Source: Bacteroidota bacterium
GTDB taxonomy: Bacteria; Bacteroidota; Bacteroidia; Bacteroidales; Tenuifilaceae
NCBI GenBank assembly: GCA_029560875.1
Contig: JAKQKB010000235.1
Span: 24,499-88,498, forward strand
Direction of reading: 5' to 3'
Length of the DNA stretch: 64,000 bases
Shown: in pieces, positions 25,786 to 34,082 of the stretch
Layout of the letters: every line of letters starts with the position of its first letter
How positions within the stretch are numbered: position 1 is the stretch's first letter
Translations under genes and position numbers: made by a program
Notes under the pieces: generated by a model
Seen by the model: the letters and a program-made list of their open reading frames with translations, nothing else
Told to the model about the DNA's origin: nothing
Databases searched by the model: none

Positions 25786-26960
25786 TTTTTCTTCTTAAAA
25801 TAGAAAAGGAAGAATAAGCTGAATAAAGACAGAATAAAGAAAATTACCCCAGCAATTACCAACGCATGAGTAAGGCTTAACTTATCGGTAAGCCATCCGT
25901 AGAAAGGTCCCCAAATAGAGAATATTATTCTTATAGTAAAATTTCGTACCGAAAGAATGGTTGCCCGCATATTTGATGGTGCTAGGCGATTTATTCCATC
26001 CTTTAGAATTGGAGTAGCAATTCCTCTGGCGATGTAAAAGATTATAAATAGCGATAATGCCCAGAGCTGAGGAATAATTCCTACCAAAATAAAACCAAGA
26101 CCTAGCGCTACACTAAGTGCAATAACCAATGGCTTTCGGCCAAATTTTATTTCGGCTTTGTAGGCGTACATAGCGGCAACACCTACAATTAAATTCAATC
26201 CTGTCCAGATAATCCCAAACGACTCAACCTTAACATCGGCTCTAATTAACCATGGTTGAACAAACCAAGCCATGGTTAGTGTTGATGCTCCCACAACCGA
26301 GGAGTATATTATGTTCCAGCGTAGCTCAACATTATCTGTTAGCGAGTAGCGAACAATTCCAACTATTTGCTTCCAGTTTAAATCCACCCTGTTTTGGTTG
26401 ATTTTAGGCTCAATTATTGTCATTGCTGCAGGAACTGCCAAGAATGCTATAAATGTTTGTCCATAGTACGGGTAACGTAAACTTAATGCAGCCAATAAGC
26501 CCCCAATAATACCTGCTGCAGCCTCAGCAAAGTTACCGACCGATGTCATTCGTCCCTCGTGCTTTAGGTAGTCGTCCTGCTTACCATCATCCAGAAGTGA
26601 GTCGTAGAGTAGGGCAGAGTCTGCACCCGAAATCATACTTTGTCCAAAGCCAAGTATTATCTCAGCAACCATAAATCCGATAAAACCTGCCGAGAAGGAG
26701 TATGTTGCGTATCCTGCAAAACCGAGTATTGCTCCAGCAATTAGTGTGTTTTTTCGTCCAAGAGCATCGGCAAAGTAACCCGAGGGAATTTCGAGCAGTA
26801 CTATTGATAACGAGTAAATACTTTGTAGGATAAAAACTTCCTTAATGCTCAATCCATTGTTCTGGTAGAAAAGCACCACAATGGGCATTACAAGCATAAA
26901 CCAATGCGATATCTTAAGGATATAGAGTCGCCATAGGTTATGTTGGTAGGTTGTTTGCAT
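25782..26960 (-). CDS. MFS transporter
   Basis: From the ATG at 26960 the product has 392 residues and about 12 hydrophobic segments. The loop after the second helix, SGYFADALGRKNTLIAGAILG (from about residue 60), contains the MFS motif A (DxxGRK). IEVPSG-like IEIPSGYF and a half-way repeat of helices are consistent with the superfamily. The substrate cannot be told; drug or sugar export are both possible. An in-frame TTG three codons upstream is less likely as a start. The gene is convergent with the PhnP-like gene. Confidence 0.88.
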   Translation of the reverse strand: MQTTYQHNLWRLYILKISHWFMLVMPIVVLFYQNNGLSIKEVFILQSIYSLSIVLLEIPSGYFADALGRKNTLIAGAILGFAGYATYSFSAGFIGFMVAEIILGFGQSMISGADSALLYDSLLDDGKQDDYLKHEGRMTSVGNFAEAAAGIIGGLLAALSLRYPYYGQTFIAFLAVPAAMTIIEPKINQNRVDLNWKQIVGIVRYSLTDNVELRWNIIYSSVVGASTLTMAWFVQPWLIRADVKVESFGIIWTGLNLIVGVAAMYAYKAEIKFGRKPLVIALSVALGLGFILVGIIPQLWALSLFIIFYIARGIATPILKDGINRLAPSNMRATILSVRNFTIRIIFSIWGPFYGWLTDKLSLTHALVIAGVIFFILSLFSLFFLFYFKKKN

Positions 26961-27014
26961 CGGGTGCAAATATATTACAACAAATCCATTTGTAAATCAT
27001 ACAATATAAAAGAA

Positions 27015-27049
27015 AAACTCCTTCAGGGTATAGAACCCTAAAGGAGTTT
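27015..27049 (-). terminator. intrinsic terminator of the S9 peptidase gene
   Basis: AAACTCCTT / AAGGAGTTT flank an inner AGGGT / ACCCT pair, with one mismatch. A T-run follows in the minus direction. Confidence 0.85.
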
Positions 27050-27070
27050 GCTCAAAATATCAATAAGAAA

Positions 27071-28969
27071 TTATTCTGCTGTTTTACTTTCTTCCTTAAG
27101 GTATTTATCCAAAAAGTCAAGAATAGCTTTGTACCCTTTTATCTCGTTCTCCTTTTTAACAAATCCGTGACCTTCGTCGGGGAAAATAACATATTCCACA
27201 GGAACGCCATTCTTTTTAATTGCTTCAACAATCTCATCGGATTCTACCTGAAGTACACGTGGGTCGTTGGCACCTTGAAGCACCATTACAGGATTCTTTA
27301 CATTATTGGCGTGGAATAGTGGCGAAATGTTGTAAAGACGAACAGAATCTGCTGTAGTTGGGTCGCCCATCTCTGCATACAATGCATTTTTGAAAGATGC
27401 CCAGAATGGAGGAATGGATTTTAGGGTACGTAACCAGTTGGTAACACCAAAAAGGTTAACTCCAACCTTAAACTCATCGGGTTTAGAGGTCATCGCAGCC
27501 ATAGTCATAAATCCACCGTACGAACCACCAATAATTCCAATTTTATCGGCATCAATGTATTCTAAAGATTGAAGGTACTTTTTACCATAAACACAGTCCA
27601 TAAGGTCCTTATCTCCGTGATTTTGGTCGTCCATTTTGTAGAACGTTTGTCCATATCCACTGCTACCCCTGTTATTTACGGCTAAAATTGCGTAGCCATT
27701 GTTGGTAAGATATTGAATTAGTGCGAAGTATCCCACTCTGGATTGTCCACCAGGGCCACCGTGTACCCAAATAAGTGCAGGTACTTTATTCTTTTCAGTG
27801 GCATCGAGCGGTTTGTAGAATATTGCAGGAATATCCAATCCATCGAACGATTTGTAGCGAACAACCTCTGCTGCAACAAGTTGATTTTGGTCGATTTCAG
27901 GATTTAGGCTATTGGTAAGGCGTTTGAGCTCTTTGGTTTCCATGTTGTAGAAGTAGATATCGGCTGGCGACTTTGATGTACCTGCGCTAATACGCATATA
28001 CTTTTCGCTATCGGATATCTCAATAGAAATAATATCACCATCGGCAATTGCAGGCGATTCAACTTTTTGACCAGTTTTGTGGTCGAATAGTTTCAGAGTA
28101 TTCTTTCCATCCTCGTTAATGGCAATTACCCTATACTTTTCGTAACGCGATAGAAAGAAGTTAATTACATCCCAGTTGGTTTCAAAAACAGTATTTCTTT
28201 CGCCAGTTTCAAGATTGTACGATACCAAGTACTGAAACTCCTTTTGGCTATTTGTGGTGTAGTACAAATACTTACCATTTAAAGAAAATCCTCTGGCAAC
28301 ATAAGAGCCTGGTTGTTCAGGAATGGATATCTCCTTTTGCTCTTTAGTTAATCGGTTTACTAGGTATAGTTTATTGTCATTAGTGGTGATACTTTCAACC
28401 AAAACAACGTACTTCTCGTCCCACGAAATCTCGTTAACACTCAATCCTTTATCATTCTGATACAGTAACTTGGCTTTCCAGGTTTTTGTGTCCATGATGT
28501 AAAGGTCAAAGAAGCGAGGGTCGCGTTTGGTTGAAAGGAAATAGAAGGCAGTTTTTTCTTTATTCCAACCAACAAATCCAGTTTTGGCTTTTTCTTCGGG
28601 TGTTAGGTCTGTAGATGTGCCATCCTCGTTCAAAAGGTAGATGTGGTCAATTTCATTACCACCTTTATCGGCTGAGTAAAGAATTTTATTGGTACCTGGC
28701 ACATAATCAATTGCAAAGTACGACTCTTGGGTAGAGTTGGTAAGTTGCTTTTGGGTTCCATCGGCAATACTAACCTCATAAAGGTTGTATATTCCCGATT
28801 CATTGCTAGTGTACAAAAGCCGAGTTTCATCCTCAGAAAATTTTCCTCCATATACCTGTTTGTTCTTGTAGAACTGCTCAATGGAGTACTTTGTAACCAC
28901 TGGCTCCTTTTTACAAGAATAAAGGAAGATTGGAATTACAAGAACAATTAAAAAAATAACTCTCTTCAT
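27071..28969 (-). CDS. S9 family prolyl oligopeptidase lipoprotein
   Basis: The 632-residue product has a lipobox LYSC with Cys at residue 19. A seven-bladed TolB-like propeller fills residues ~40-370. The alpha/beta-hydrolase domain follows: IWVHGGPGGQS near 410, the nucleophile S483 in GGSYGGF, an acidic residue in GANDPRVL near 575, and the histidine in EGHGF near 607. The family (acylaminoacyl or dipeptidyl peptidase type) trims short peptides, often proline-containing. The lipid anchor places it in the periplasm or outer membrane, fitting peptide use as food. It stands alone, with its own terminator. Confidence 0.93.
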   Translation of the reverse strand: MKRVIFLIVLVIPIFLYSCKKEPVVTKYSIEQFYKNKQVYGGKFSEDETRLLYTSNESGIYNLYEVSIADGTQKQLTNSTQESYFAIDYVPGTNKILYSADKGGNEIDHIYLLNEDGTSTDLTPEEKAKTGFVGWNKEKTAFYFLSTKRDPRFFDLYIMDTKTWKAKLLYQNDKGLSVNEISWDEKYVVLVESITTNDNKLYLVNRLTKEQKEISIPEQPGSYVARGFSLNGKYLYYTTNSQKEFQYLVSYNLETGERNTVFETNWDVINFFLSRYEKYRVIAINEDGKNTLKLFDHKTGQKVESPAIADGDIISIEISDSEKYMRISAGTSKSPADIYFYNMETKELKRLTNSLNPEIDQNQLVAAEVVRYKSFDGLDIPAIFYKPLDATEKNKVPALIWVHGGPGGQSRVGYFALIQYLTNNGYAILAVNNRGSSGYGQTFYKMDDQNHGDKDLMDCVYGKKYLQSLEYIDADKIGIIGGSYGGFMTMAAMTSKPDEFKVGVNLFGVTNWLRTLKSIPPFWASFKNALYAEMGDPTTADSVRLYNISPLFHANNVKNPVMVLQGANDPRVLQVESDEIVEAIKKNGVPVEYVIFPDEGHGFVKKENEIKGYKAILDFLDKYLKEESKTAE

Positions 28970-29261
28970 ACTAATTAGTTTTTAGTTGATTGCTACTATG
29001 ACTCAAGCAAATGATTTATGTTTAATTAATATACAATTAAATATAGTTGACATACTTGGTAACATTTCTGCCTAAAATGCAATGAAAATCAATACTTATA
29101 AGTAATGCTATACCAAAACTAACAACGAAGCAGAACCTCAATATCACCTAACAATTTAACTAATTATACGGCAATAGTCCAATGTAGTATATTGGTTTTA
29201 GCTTTTATTATGATTATCAAAAGGATATTTAACTTATTGCATTCTGATTGATGCTTGAAAA
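28970..29261. other. non-coding spacer upstream of the S9 peptidase gene
   Basis: This AT-rich stretch holds no convincing reading frame. On the minus strand TAGTTTTG at 29121-29114 fits the -7 consensus, but the nearest TTG is only 17 bases away and the leader would be about 135 bases. I see no repeat or RNA fold of note apart from the terminator that follows. Confidence 0.5.
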
Positions 29262-29295
29262 AAAAAGGTTATCGCGTAGTATTCGATAACTTTTT
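29262..29295 (-). terminator. terminator of the amidohydrolase-like gene
   Basis: GTTATCG / CGATAAC form a 7-base stem with an A-run on one side and T5 on the other. In the minus direction it is followed by a long T-run. Confidence 0.75.
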
Positions 29296-29315
29296 ATGTT
29301 TTCTGTTGACTAAAA

Positions 29316-30650
29316 CTATTCCTCCATATCAATTTTAGCAGGATTCCTTTTGAATAGCTTTCCGCTTTTAATTACTCTTCGGGTGCTAGCAAAGTTTTTA
29401 TAATCGTCAATTGGATTCTGGTCATAAATAATTAGGTCGGCTTTTTTGCCAATTTCAATGCTCCCGAATCGATTATCAATTTTTAGAACTTTAGCGGCAT
29501 TTAGGGTTGATATTTTGATGATATCTGATGCCGAAATACCAGCCTCAGCAAGCAATAGTTGCTCAGAAATAAAGGCCATACCTCCATTTTCAGTATTTGT
29601 TCCAATTCTAAGTGATGTGCCTGAATTGTGAATGCGTTTAACAAAACTTAGTAGGTGATTGAAACTATAAGTAATTCTGTGCTTTAGTTCTTTCGATAGT
29701 TTGAATTGATTCTGATTGTTCGATTCCATATGACTCATATCGGTGTATTGAGCCATGGAGTTTAACTTGGTTGATATTGAAATAGGGCTCTTGCTAAGTT
29801 TGTTAGCAAGCGTGTCGAGCAATGCAGGGTTATTTTCAACAATGTACTTGAATGCCTCCAAAGCATAAATTTCCTCTGGAACATCAACATTTCCGTAAAC
29901 ATTCTCAACTTGATTTAGAAGAAGTTTTTTGTCGAAATTCTTCTCAAAAGAGTTGATTATAGAACTGTATATGTACTCGATGTTAACATAATTATTATCA
30001 CTAAATGAGTTTATTGGTTTTATAAAGACATCGATTCCTTTTTGCGATGCCATTTCAATAATGTTCTTAGTTAGGCCATTATTTTTATCGTTGTTTATGT
30101 AAATATGATTCACTCCTATGGACGATAAATCGCTAAGCAGCACATCAATACTTTTGGACGATTGCTCAATATCCGAGAAAGTATAGGCAACAATTAAATC
30201 CGAAAATTTTGGGTTTGCCTGCCATTTAACCATTTGACTAGCCCAGTTAAAGTCCTTTGTCATATCAACAATGGTTGTAATACCATAAGGTAAATAGTTT
30301 TTAGAGCATTTACTCCGGTAAAAGTTGGTCAGGATTTTTGGATGATTATCGGCATTCTTATGCGTGCTGTATATCGCCTTTTCGAAGTTAATATGTGTAT
30401 CGATGTTTCCTGGAGTAACCAGTCTACCATCGGCGTCAACAACCTTTTTTGTTCTAACTGGTTCGTCGGAGTTGATAATACCAACAATTGAATCACCATT
30501 TATGAGTATAGTTTTACCAGTGGTTACCTCTCCAGTTTTGGTATCAAAAATTGCAGCGTTTTCAACAATTAAGTCGTAGCGAATTGGACGATTGCAGGAA
30601 AATACAGTAAGCGCTAAAGTTGATATTATCAAAAGCCGATAGTATTTCAT
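29316..30650 (-). CDS. amidohydrolase-like lipoprotein lacking metal ligands
   Basis: The 444-residue product has a lipobox VFSC with Cys at residue 19. The overall plan is that of the imidazolonepropionase-like amidohydrolases: a small beta domain, VTPGNIDTHIN near 78-88, and a C-terminal IGKKADLIIYDQNP strand. The expected HxH is H86-I-N88, the usual VHAH is KPI, and the catalytic GTD is GTN (350-352). So the binuclear metal site should be absent and the protein is probably not a hydrolase. The fold and lipid anchor are intact and there is no frame damage, which argues for a kept non-enzymatic role, such as binding. Confidence 0.8.
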   Translation of the reverse strand: MKYYRLLIISTLALTVFSCNRPIRYDLIVENAAIFDTKTGEVTTGKTILINGDSIVGIINSDEPVRTKKVVDADGRLVTPGNIDTHINFEKAIYSTHKNADNHPKILTNFYRSKCSKNYLPYGITTIVDMTKDFNWASQMVKWQANPKFSDLIVAYTFSDIEQSSKSIDVLLSDLSSIGVNHIYINNDKNNGLTKNIIEMASQKGIDVFIKPINSFSDNNYVNIEYIYSSIINSFEKNFDKKLLLNQVENVYGNVDVPEEIYALEAFKYIVENNPALLDTLANKLSKSPISISTKLNSMAQYTDMSHMESNNQNQFKLSKELKHRITYSFNHLLSFVKRIHNSGTSLRIGTNTENGGMAFISEQLLLAEAGISASDIIKISTLNAAKVLKIDNRFGSIEIGKKADLIIYDQNPIDDYKNFASTRRVIKSGKLFKRNPAKIDMEE

Positions 30651-31048
30651 TTTAGTTTGGATTAAGGTTCTAAAAGCGGGTTAAAGTTAAAAAATCACTT
30701 CAATATTTGTACTTAGGTTTATTGAAAAAGTCTATTTCTAGGTTAAAAGCATAAAGTTAAAGGAGGTATCGATGCGTGAAATAGAATATAAGCGGGTGGG
30801 GAATGGCAAAACTGCGAGCCGGAGTTGGAGTGAATGCATGAAGACTTTGAATTTCGCAAAAGGGGCTTGCCTACTTTTGAAGAAATTCTTGACTTCTTGC
30901 AGAGCGGGTGGAAGCATAGTTTTGCCTTGACTTTTTGCTTACTTTTTTGTTAAGAAAAAAGTAAGGATACAAATAATAAAACATGCTAATAGCGAGATGT
31001 ATTATTAAGTGTTATTTGTCGGCAAACATATAATTTATGTATTAAAAA
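30651..31048. repeat. spacer with a decayed structured repeat at 30791-30965
   Basis: No gene is seen. Within it, AGCGGGTGG occurs twice in direct orientation (30791-30799 and 30903-30911), GGCAAAACT (30805-30813) is matched by AGTTTTGCC (30918-30926) in inverted orientation, and CTTACTTTTTT / AAAAAAGTAAG (30938-30948 and 30955-30965) form an 11-base hairpin. The stretch is GC-richer than its surroundings. It resembles remnants of a dispersed element found in front of genes in other Bacteroidota, but this is from memory. No transposase remnant is readable. Confidence 0.5.
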
Positions 31049-31073
31049 GGGCTGTAGACAAAATCTACAGCCC
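31049..31073 (-). terminator. intrinsic terminator of the M3 peptidase gene
   Basis: GGGCTGTAGA and TCTACAGCCC form a perfect 10-base stem around CAAAA. A T5 run follows in the minus direction. Confidence 0.9.
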
Positions 31074-31094
31074 TTTAAAACTAAAAGTTATGGT

Positions 31095-33200
31095 TTATTT
31101 AAGTCCTCTTTTCTTTAGTAATGGCTCAATAGAAGGCTCTTTACCACGGAATTTGTTGTACTGTATCATTCCCTCGTCGTTTCCACCTTCGGTAAGAATG
31201 AATTTACGGAGCTTACGAGCTATCTCAGGATTGTAAAGGTTGCCAGTTTCAGCAAATGCATTGAATGCATCAGTATCAAGTACTGCAGCCCAAAGGTAAA
31301 CATAATAACCTGCTGCATAACCCCCGATTATATGGTTAAAGTATGTAGTCCTGTAGCGTGGATAAATTTCGTCCATTAGTTTGATTTTCTGCATGGAGTT
31401 CTTCTCGAATTCCAATACATCAACTTTTTGTGGTTCACTGAAACTATGCCAATCAAGGTCTAGAATCGATGCTGCAATATACTCAACAGTCTCAAATGCT
31501 TGGTTGAAGGTCATGCTGTTTTGTAAGCGTTTTACCAAATCCTCGGGCATGGTAGCGCCAGTTTTATAATGCTTTGCGTAAACCTTTAATACCTCAGGTT
31601 CGCCAGCCCAGTTTTCCATAACTTGCGATGGAAGTTCAACCATATCGCGGGCTAAATTACCAGCTATTCTATCATACTCACCATCGGTGAATAACCCATG
31701 TAGTGCATGGCCAAACTCGTGGAATAGGGTATTTACTTCGTCCCATGAGAGTAGGGCAGGAGCATCGGCTGTTGGGCGGGTAAAGTTGCATACAATAGTT
31801 ACAATGGGCTCAATCTTTTTACCATTCTCGTAGGTTTGTTGGCGGAATCGTCCACACCAAGCGCCAACTCGTTTGCTTGGTCTTGGATGATAATCTAAAT
31901 ATAGTAAACCAACGTGCTTACCATCCTTTTCTTTAACCTCGAACACTTCAACCTCTGAGTGATAAATAGGTAAATCGGTGCGTTTTGTGAACGATAGTCC
32001 GTAAAGTTGACCGGCAACGTAGAACATTCCATTACGAACATTCTCCAAAGCAAAGTAAGGCCTTAACTCAGACTCATCGAGGTTGAATTTTTCCTTTTTA
32101 AGTTTCTCTGCGTAGTACCACCAATCCCAAGCTGCTAGTTTAAAGTTGCCACCTTCGCGGTCGATAATTTGTTGCATTTCATCGCGGTCGCGTTTTGCTG
32201 CAACCATGGCTGGCTCCATCACTTTGTTTAGGAAGTCGTAAACTGCCTCAGGTGTTTTAGCCATATTGTTGCTGATGATGTACTCAGCGTAATTCTTGTA
32301 CCCTAAAAGTTTTGCCCGCTCAGCACGAAGATTCGCAATTTCAAGGATGATTTCTTTGGTGTCGAACTCGTTATTATTGTTGCCACGCATTAGGTAGCCC
32401 ATATAGAGTTTTTCCCTTAATTCGCGCTTTTGCGAGTACTGTAGGAAAGGAATCATACTTGGTTTTTGAAGGGTAAAAACCCACTTACCTTCTAGACCAA
32501 ATTGTTTTGCATCTATTGCAGCAGCATCAATAATATCTTTCGATAAACCGACTAAATCAGCCTCATTATCAATTACCAGTTTGAAATTCTTATTGGTTTC
32601 GTCGAGTAAATTTTCGCCAAACTTCAATCCCAATTTGGACGATTTCTGGTTAATCTCACGGAGTTTTGCTTTATCAGCATCATTTAAATCGGCGCCGCTT
32701 CTTACAAAGTCGTTGTAGTATTTTTCAACGGTACGTTTCTGTAAATCGGTAAGGTTAGCCTTATCTCTATTCAAATAAACGGCTTTAATACGTTGGAAAA
32801 GTTTATCGTTGAGGTTTATATTGTCGCGGTGTTCTGTAGTTAAGGGAGATATTTCGCGGGCAATTTTTTGAAGTTCTGGCGATGTGTTTGCGCCATTCAA
32901 TCCGTAAAATACGCTTCCAACTTTCGATAGTAGTCTTCCTGATTTATCGAGTGCAAGAATTGTATTTTCAAAAGTGGCTGGTTCAGCATTATTGATAATG
33001 GCATCAATTTCGGCTTTTTGCTCAGCTATTCCTTGTTTGAATGCTGGCACATAGTGCTCGAAATCAATTAAATCGAAAGGTGGAACCTTGAACGGTGTTG
33101 TGTACTCACTTAGGAAAGGATTTGGTCTTTTCGACTCCTGTGAGTTAGCGTTTCCTGCTATTAGCATAGTTGCAAGAATTAACAAACTTAATCGTTTCAT
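31095..33200 (-). CDS. M3 family metallopeptidase (peptidyl-dipeptidase Dcp-like), exported
   Basis: The 701-residue product has a cleavable signal peptide (ending near GNANSQ) and the long helical fold of M3 peptidases. The zinc site is HEFGH with H494, E495 and H498; a distal ligand lies in the EYIAASILDLDWH region downstream. The substrate-binding loop YPRYRTTYFNHIIGGYAAGYY near residues 628-648 matches peptidyl-dipeptidase Dcp and oligopeptidase A. These enzymes release dipeptides from short peptides. With the S9 lipoprotein and C69 dipeptidase in the window it suggests periplasmic peptide use. It stands alone with its own terminator. Confidence 0.93.
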   Translation of the reverse strand: MKRLSLLILATMLIAGNANSQESKRPNPFLSEYTTPFKVPPFDLIDFEHYVPAFKQGIAEQKAEIDAIINNAEPATFENTILALDKSGRLLSKVGSVFYGLNGANTSPELQKIAREISPLTTEHRDNINLNDKLFQRIKAVYLNRDKANLTDLQKRTVEKYYNDFVRSGADLNDADKAKLREINQKSSKLGLKFGENLLDETNKNFKLVIDNEADLVGLSKDIIDAAAIDAKQFGLEGKWVFTLQKPSMIPFLQYSQKRELREKLYMGYLMRGNNNNEFDTKEIILEIANLRAERAKLLGYKNYAEYIISNNMAKTPEAVYDFLNKVMEPAMVAAKRDRDEMQQIIDREGGNFKLAAWDWWYYAEKLKKEKFNLDESELRPYFALENVRNGMFYVAGQLYGLSFTKRTDLPIYHSEVEVFEVKEKDGKHVGLLYLDYHPRPSKRVGAWCGRFRQQTYENGKKIEPIVTIVCNFTRPTADAPALLSWDEVNTLFHEFGHALHGLFTDGEYDRIAGNLARDMVELPSQVMENWAGEPEVLKVYAKHYKTGATMPEDLVKRLQNSMTFNQAFETVEYIAASILDLDWHSFSEPQKVDVLEFEKNSMQKIKLMDEIYPRYRTTYFNHIIGGYAAGYYVYLWAAVLDTDAFNAFAETGNLYNPEIARKLRKFILTEGGNDEGMIQYNKFRGKEPSIEPLLKKRGLK

Positions 33201-33306
33201 AATTTTTATTGTAGGTTAATAGATTATCAAACATCAATTTTTTTGATGCAATATAGCGCATTAGGTTTAATCAATAAAATTAAGCGGATATTGAAAGTCT
33301 ATTAAC

Positions 33307-33933
33307 TTATTTCTTCATATAATCTTTAAAGATTTTCTCAAACTTTTCAATTTTAGGAGTGATTGTCATCCTGCAATACGGCTGATTTTTGTTGTTGGCG
33401 TAGTAATCTTGATGGTAATCTTCTGCCTTAAAAAATACTACATAGGGCTCAATTTCCGTTACAATAGGGCTATTCCAAATCCCCGCATCATTTAACTTCT
33501 TTTTGATTTCTTCTGCGGTTGTTTTTTGTGTATCGGAATGATAGAATATAACGGACCTGTATTGGGTTCCAATATCGGCACCTTGTCTATTTAAGGTTGT
33601 AGGGTCATGGGTTTTGAAGTAAACCTCCAGAATTTTAGAGAAAGGTATCTTTGAGGGATTAAATGTAACCTGAATAACCTCTGCGTGTCCAGTATTTCCT
33701 TCGCAAACTGCTTTGTAGGTGGGATTCTTAACAATGCCACCAGAGTAGCCCGATTCTACTTTAATTACTCCATCGAGCCTACTAAAAATGGCTTCAACAC
33801 ACCAGAAGCATCCAGCTCCCAATGTGGCAACTTCAATCTGTTTTTCGGACATATTTTTATTGTTTTTATTTGTTTGAGCAGTTGATATGCTTGAAATAAA
33901 TAGCATAAATGATATAGTAACTAATCGTAACAT
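33307..33933 (-). CDS. msrA: peptide-methionine (S)-S-oxide reductase, exported
   Basis: The 208-residue product repairs methionine S-sulfoxide in proteins. The catalytic motif GAGCFWCVEAIF has the active C42, with E48 close by. YSGGIVKNPTYKAVCEGNTG and GTQYRSVIFYH match the family. Residues 1-20 (ending ISTAQ) form a signal peptide, so this copy works in the periplasm rather than the cytoplasm. No msrB domain is fused; a partner is expected elsewhere. A second in-frame Met at residue 28 would give a cytoplasmic form without the signal. Confidence 0.95.
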   Translation of the reverse strand: MLRLVTISFMLFISSISTAQTNKNNKNMSEKQIEVATLGAGCFWCVEAIFSRLDGVIKVESGYSGGIVKNPTYKAVCEGNTGHAEVIQVTFNPSKIPFSKILEVYFKTHDPTTLNRQGADIGTQYRSVIFYHSDTQKTTAEEIKKKLNDAGIWNSPIVTEIEPYVVFFKAEDYHQDYYANNKNQPYCRMTITPKIEKFEKIFKDYMKK

Positions 33934-33991
33934 AGTTTTTAGAATTTAGTTAATAACACACCTATCGGTTACATTGTTCATAAAAATAAAA

Positions 33992-34017
33992 GAGTGAAGA
34001 TTTTCACATCTTCACTC
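33992..34017 (-). terminator. terminator of the DUF5916 gene
   Basis: GAGTGAAGAT and ATCTTCACTC form a perfect 10-base stem around TTTCAC. A T-rich run follows in the minus direction. Confidence 0.85.
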
Positions 34018-34082
34018 CATAATTGTTTTTGATAAGTTTTTGAATTGACTTTTCTAAAAATCTAGGGTCTAATCCATTCGTT

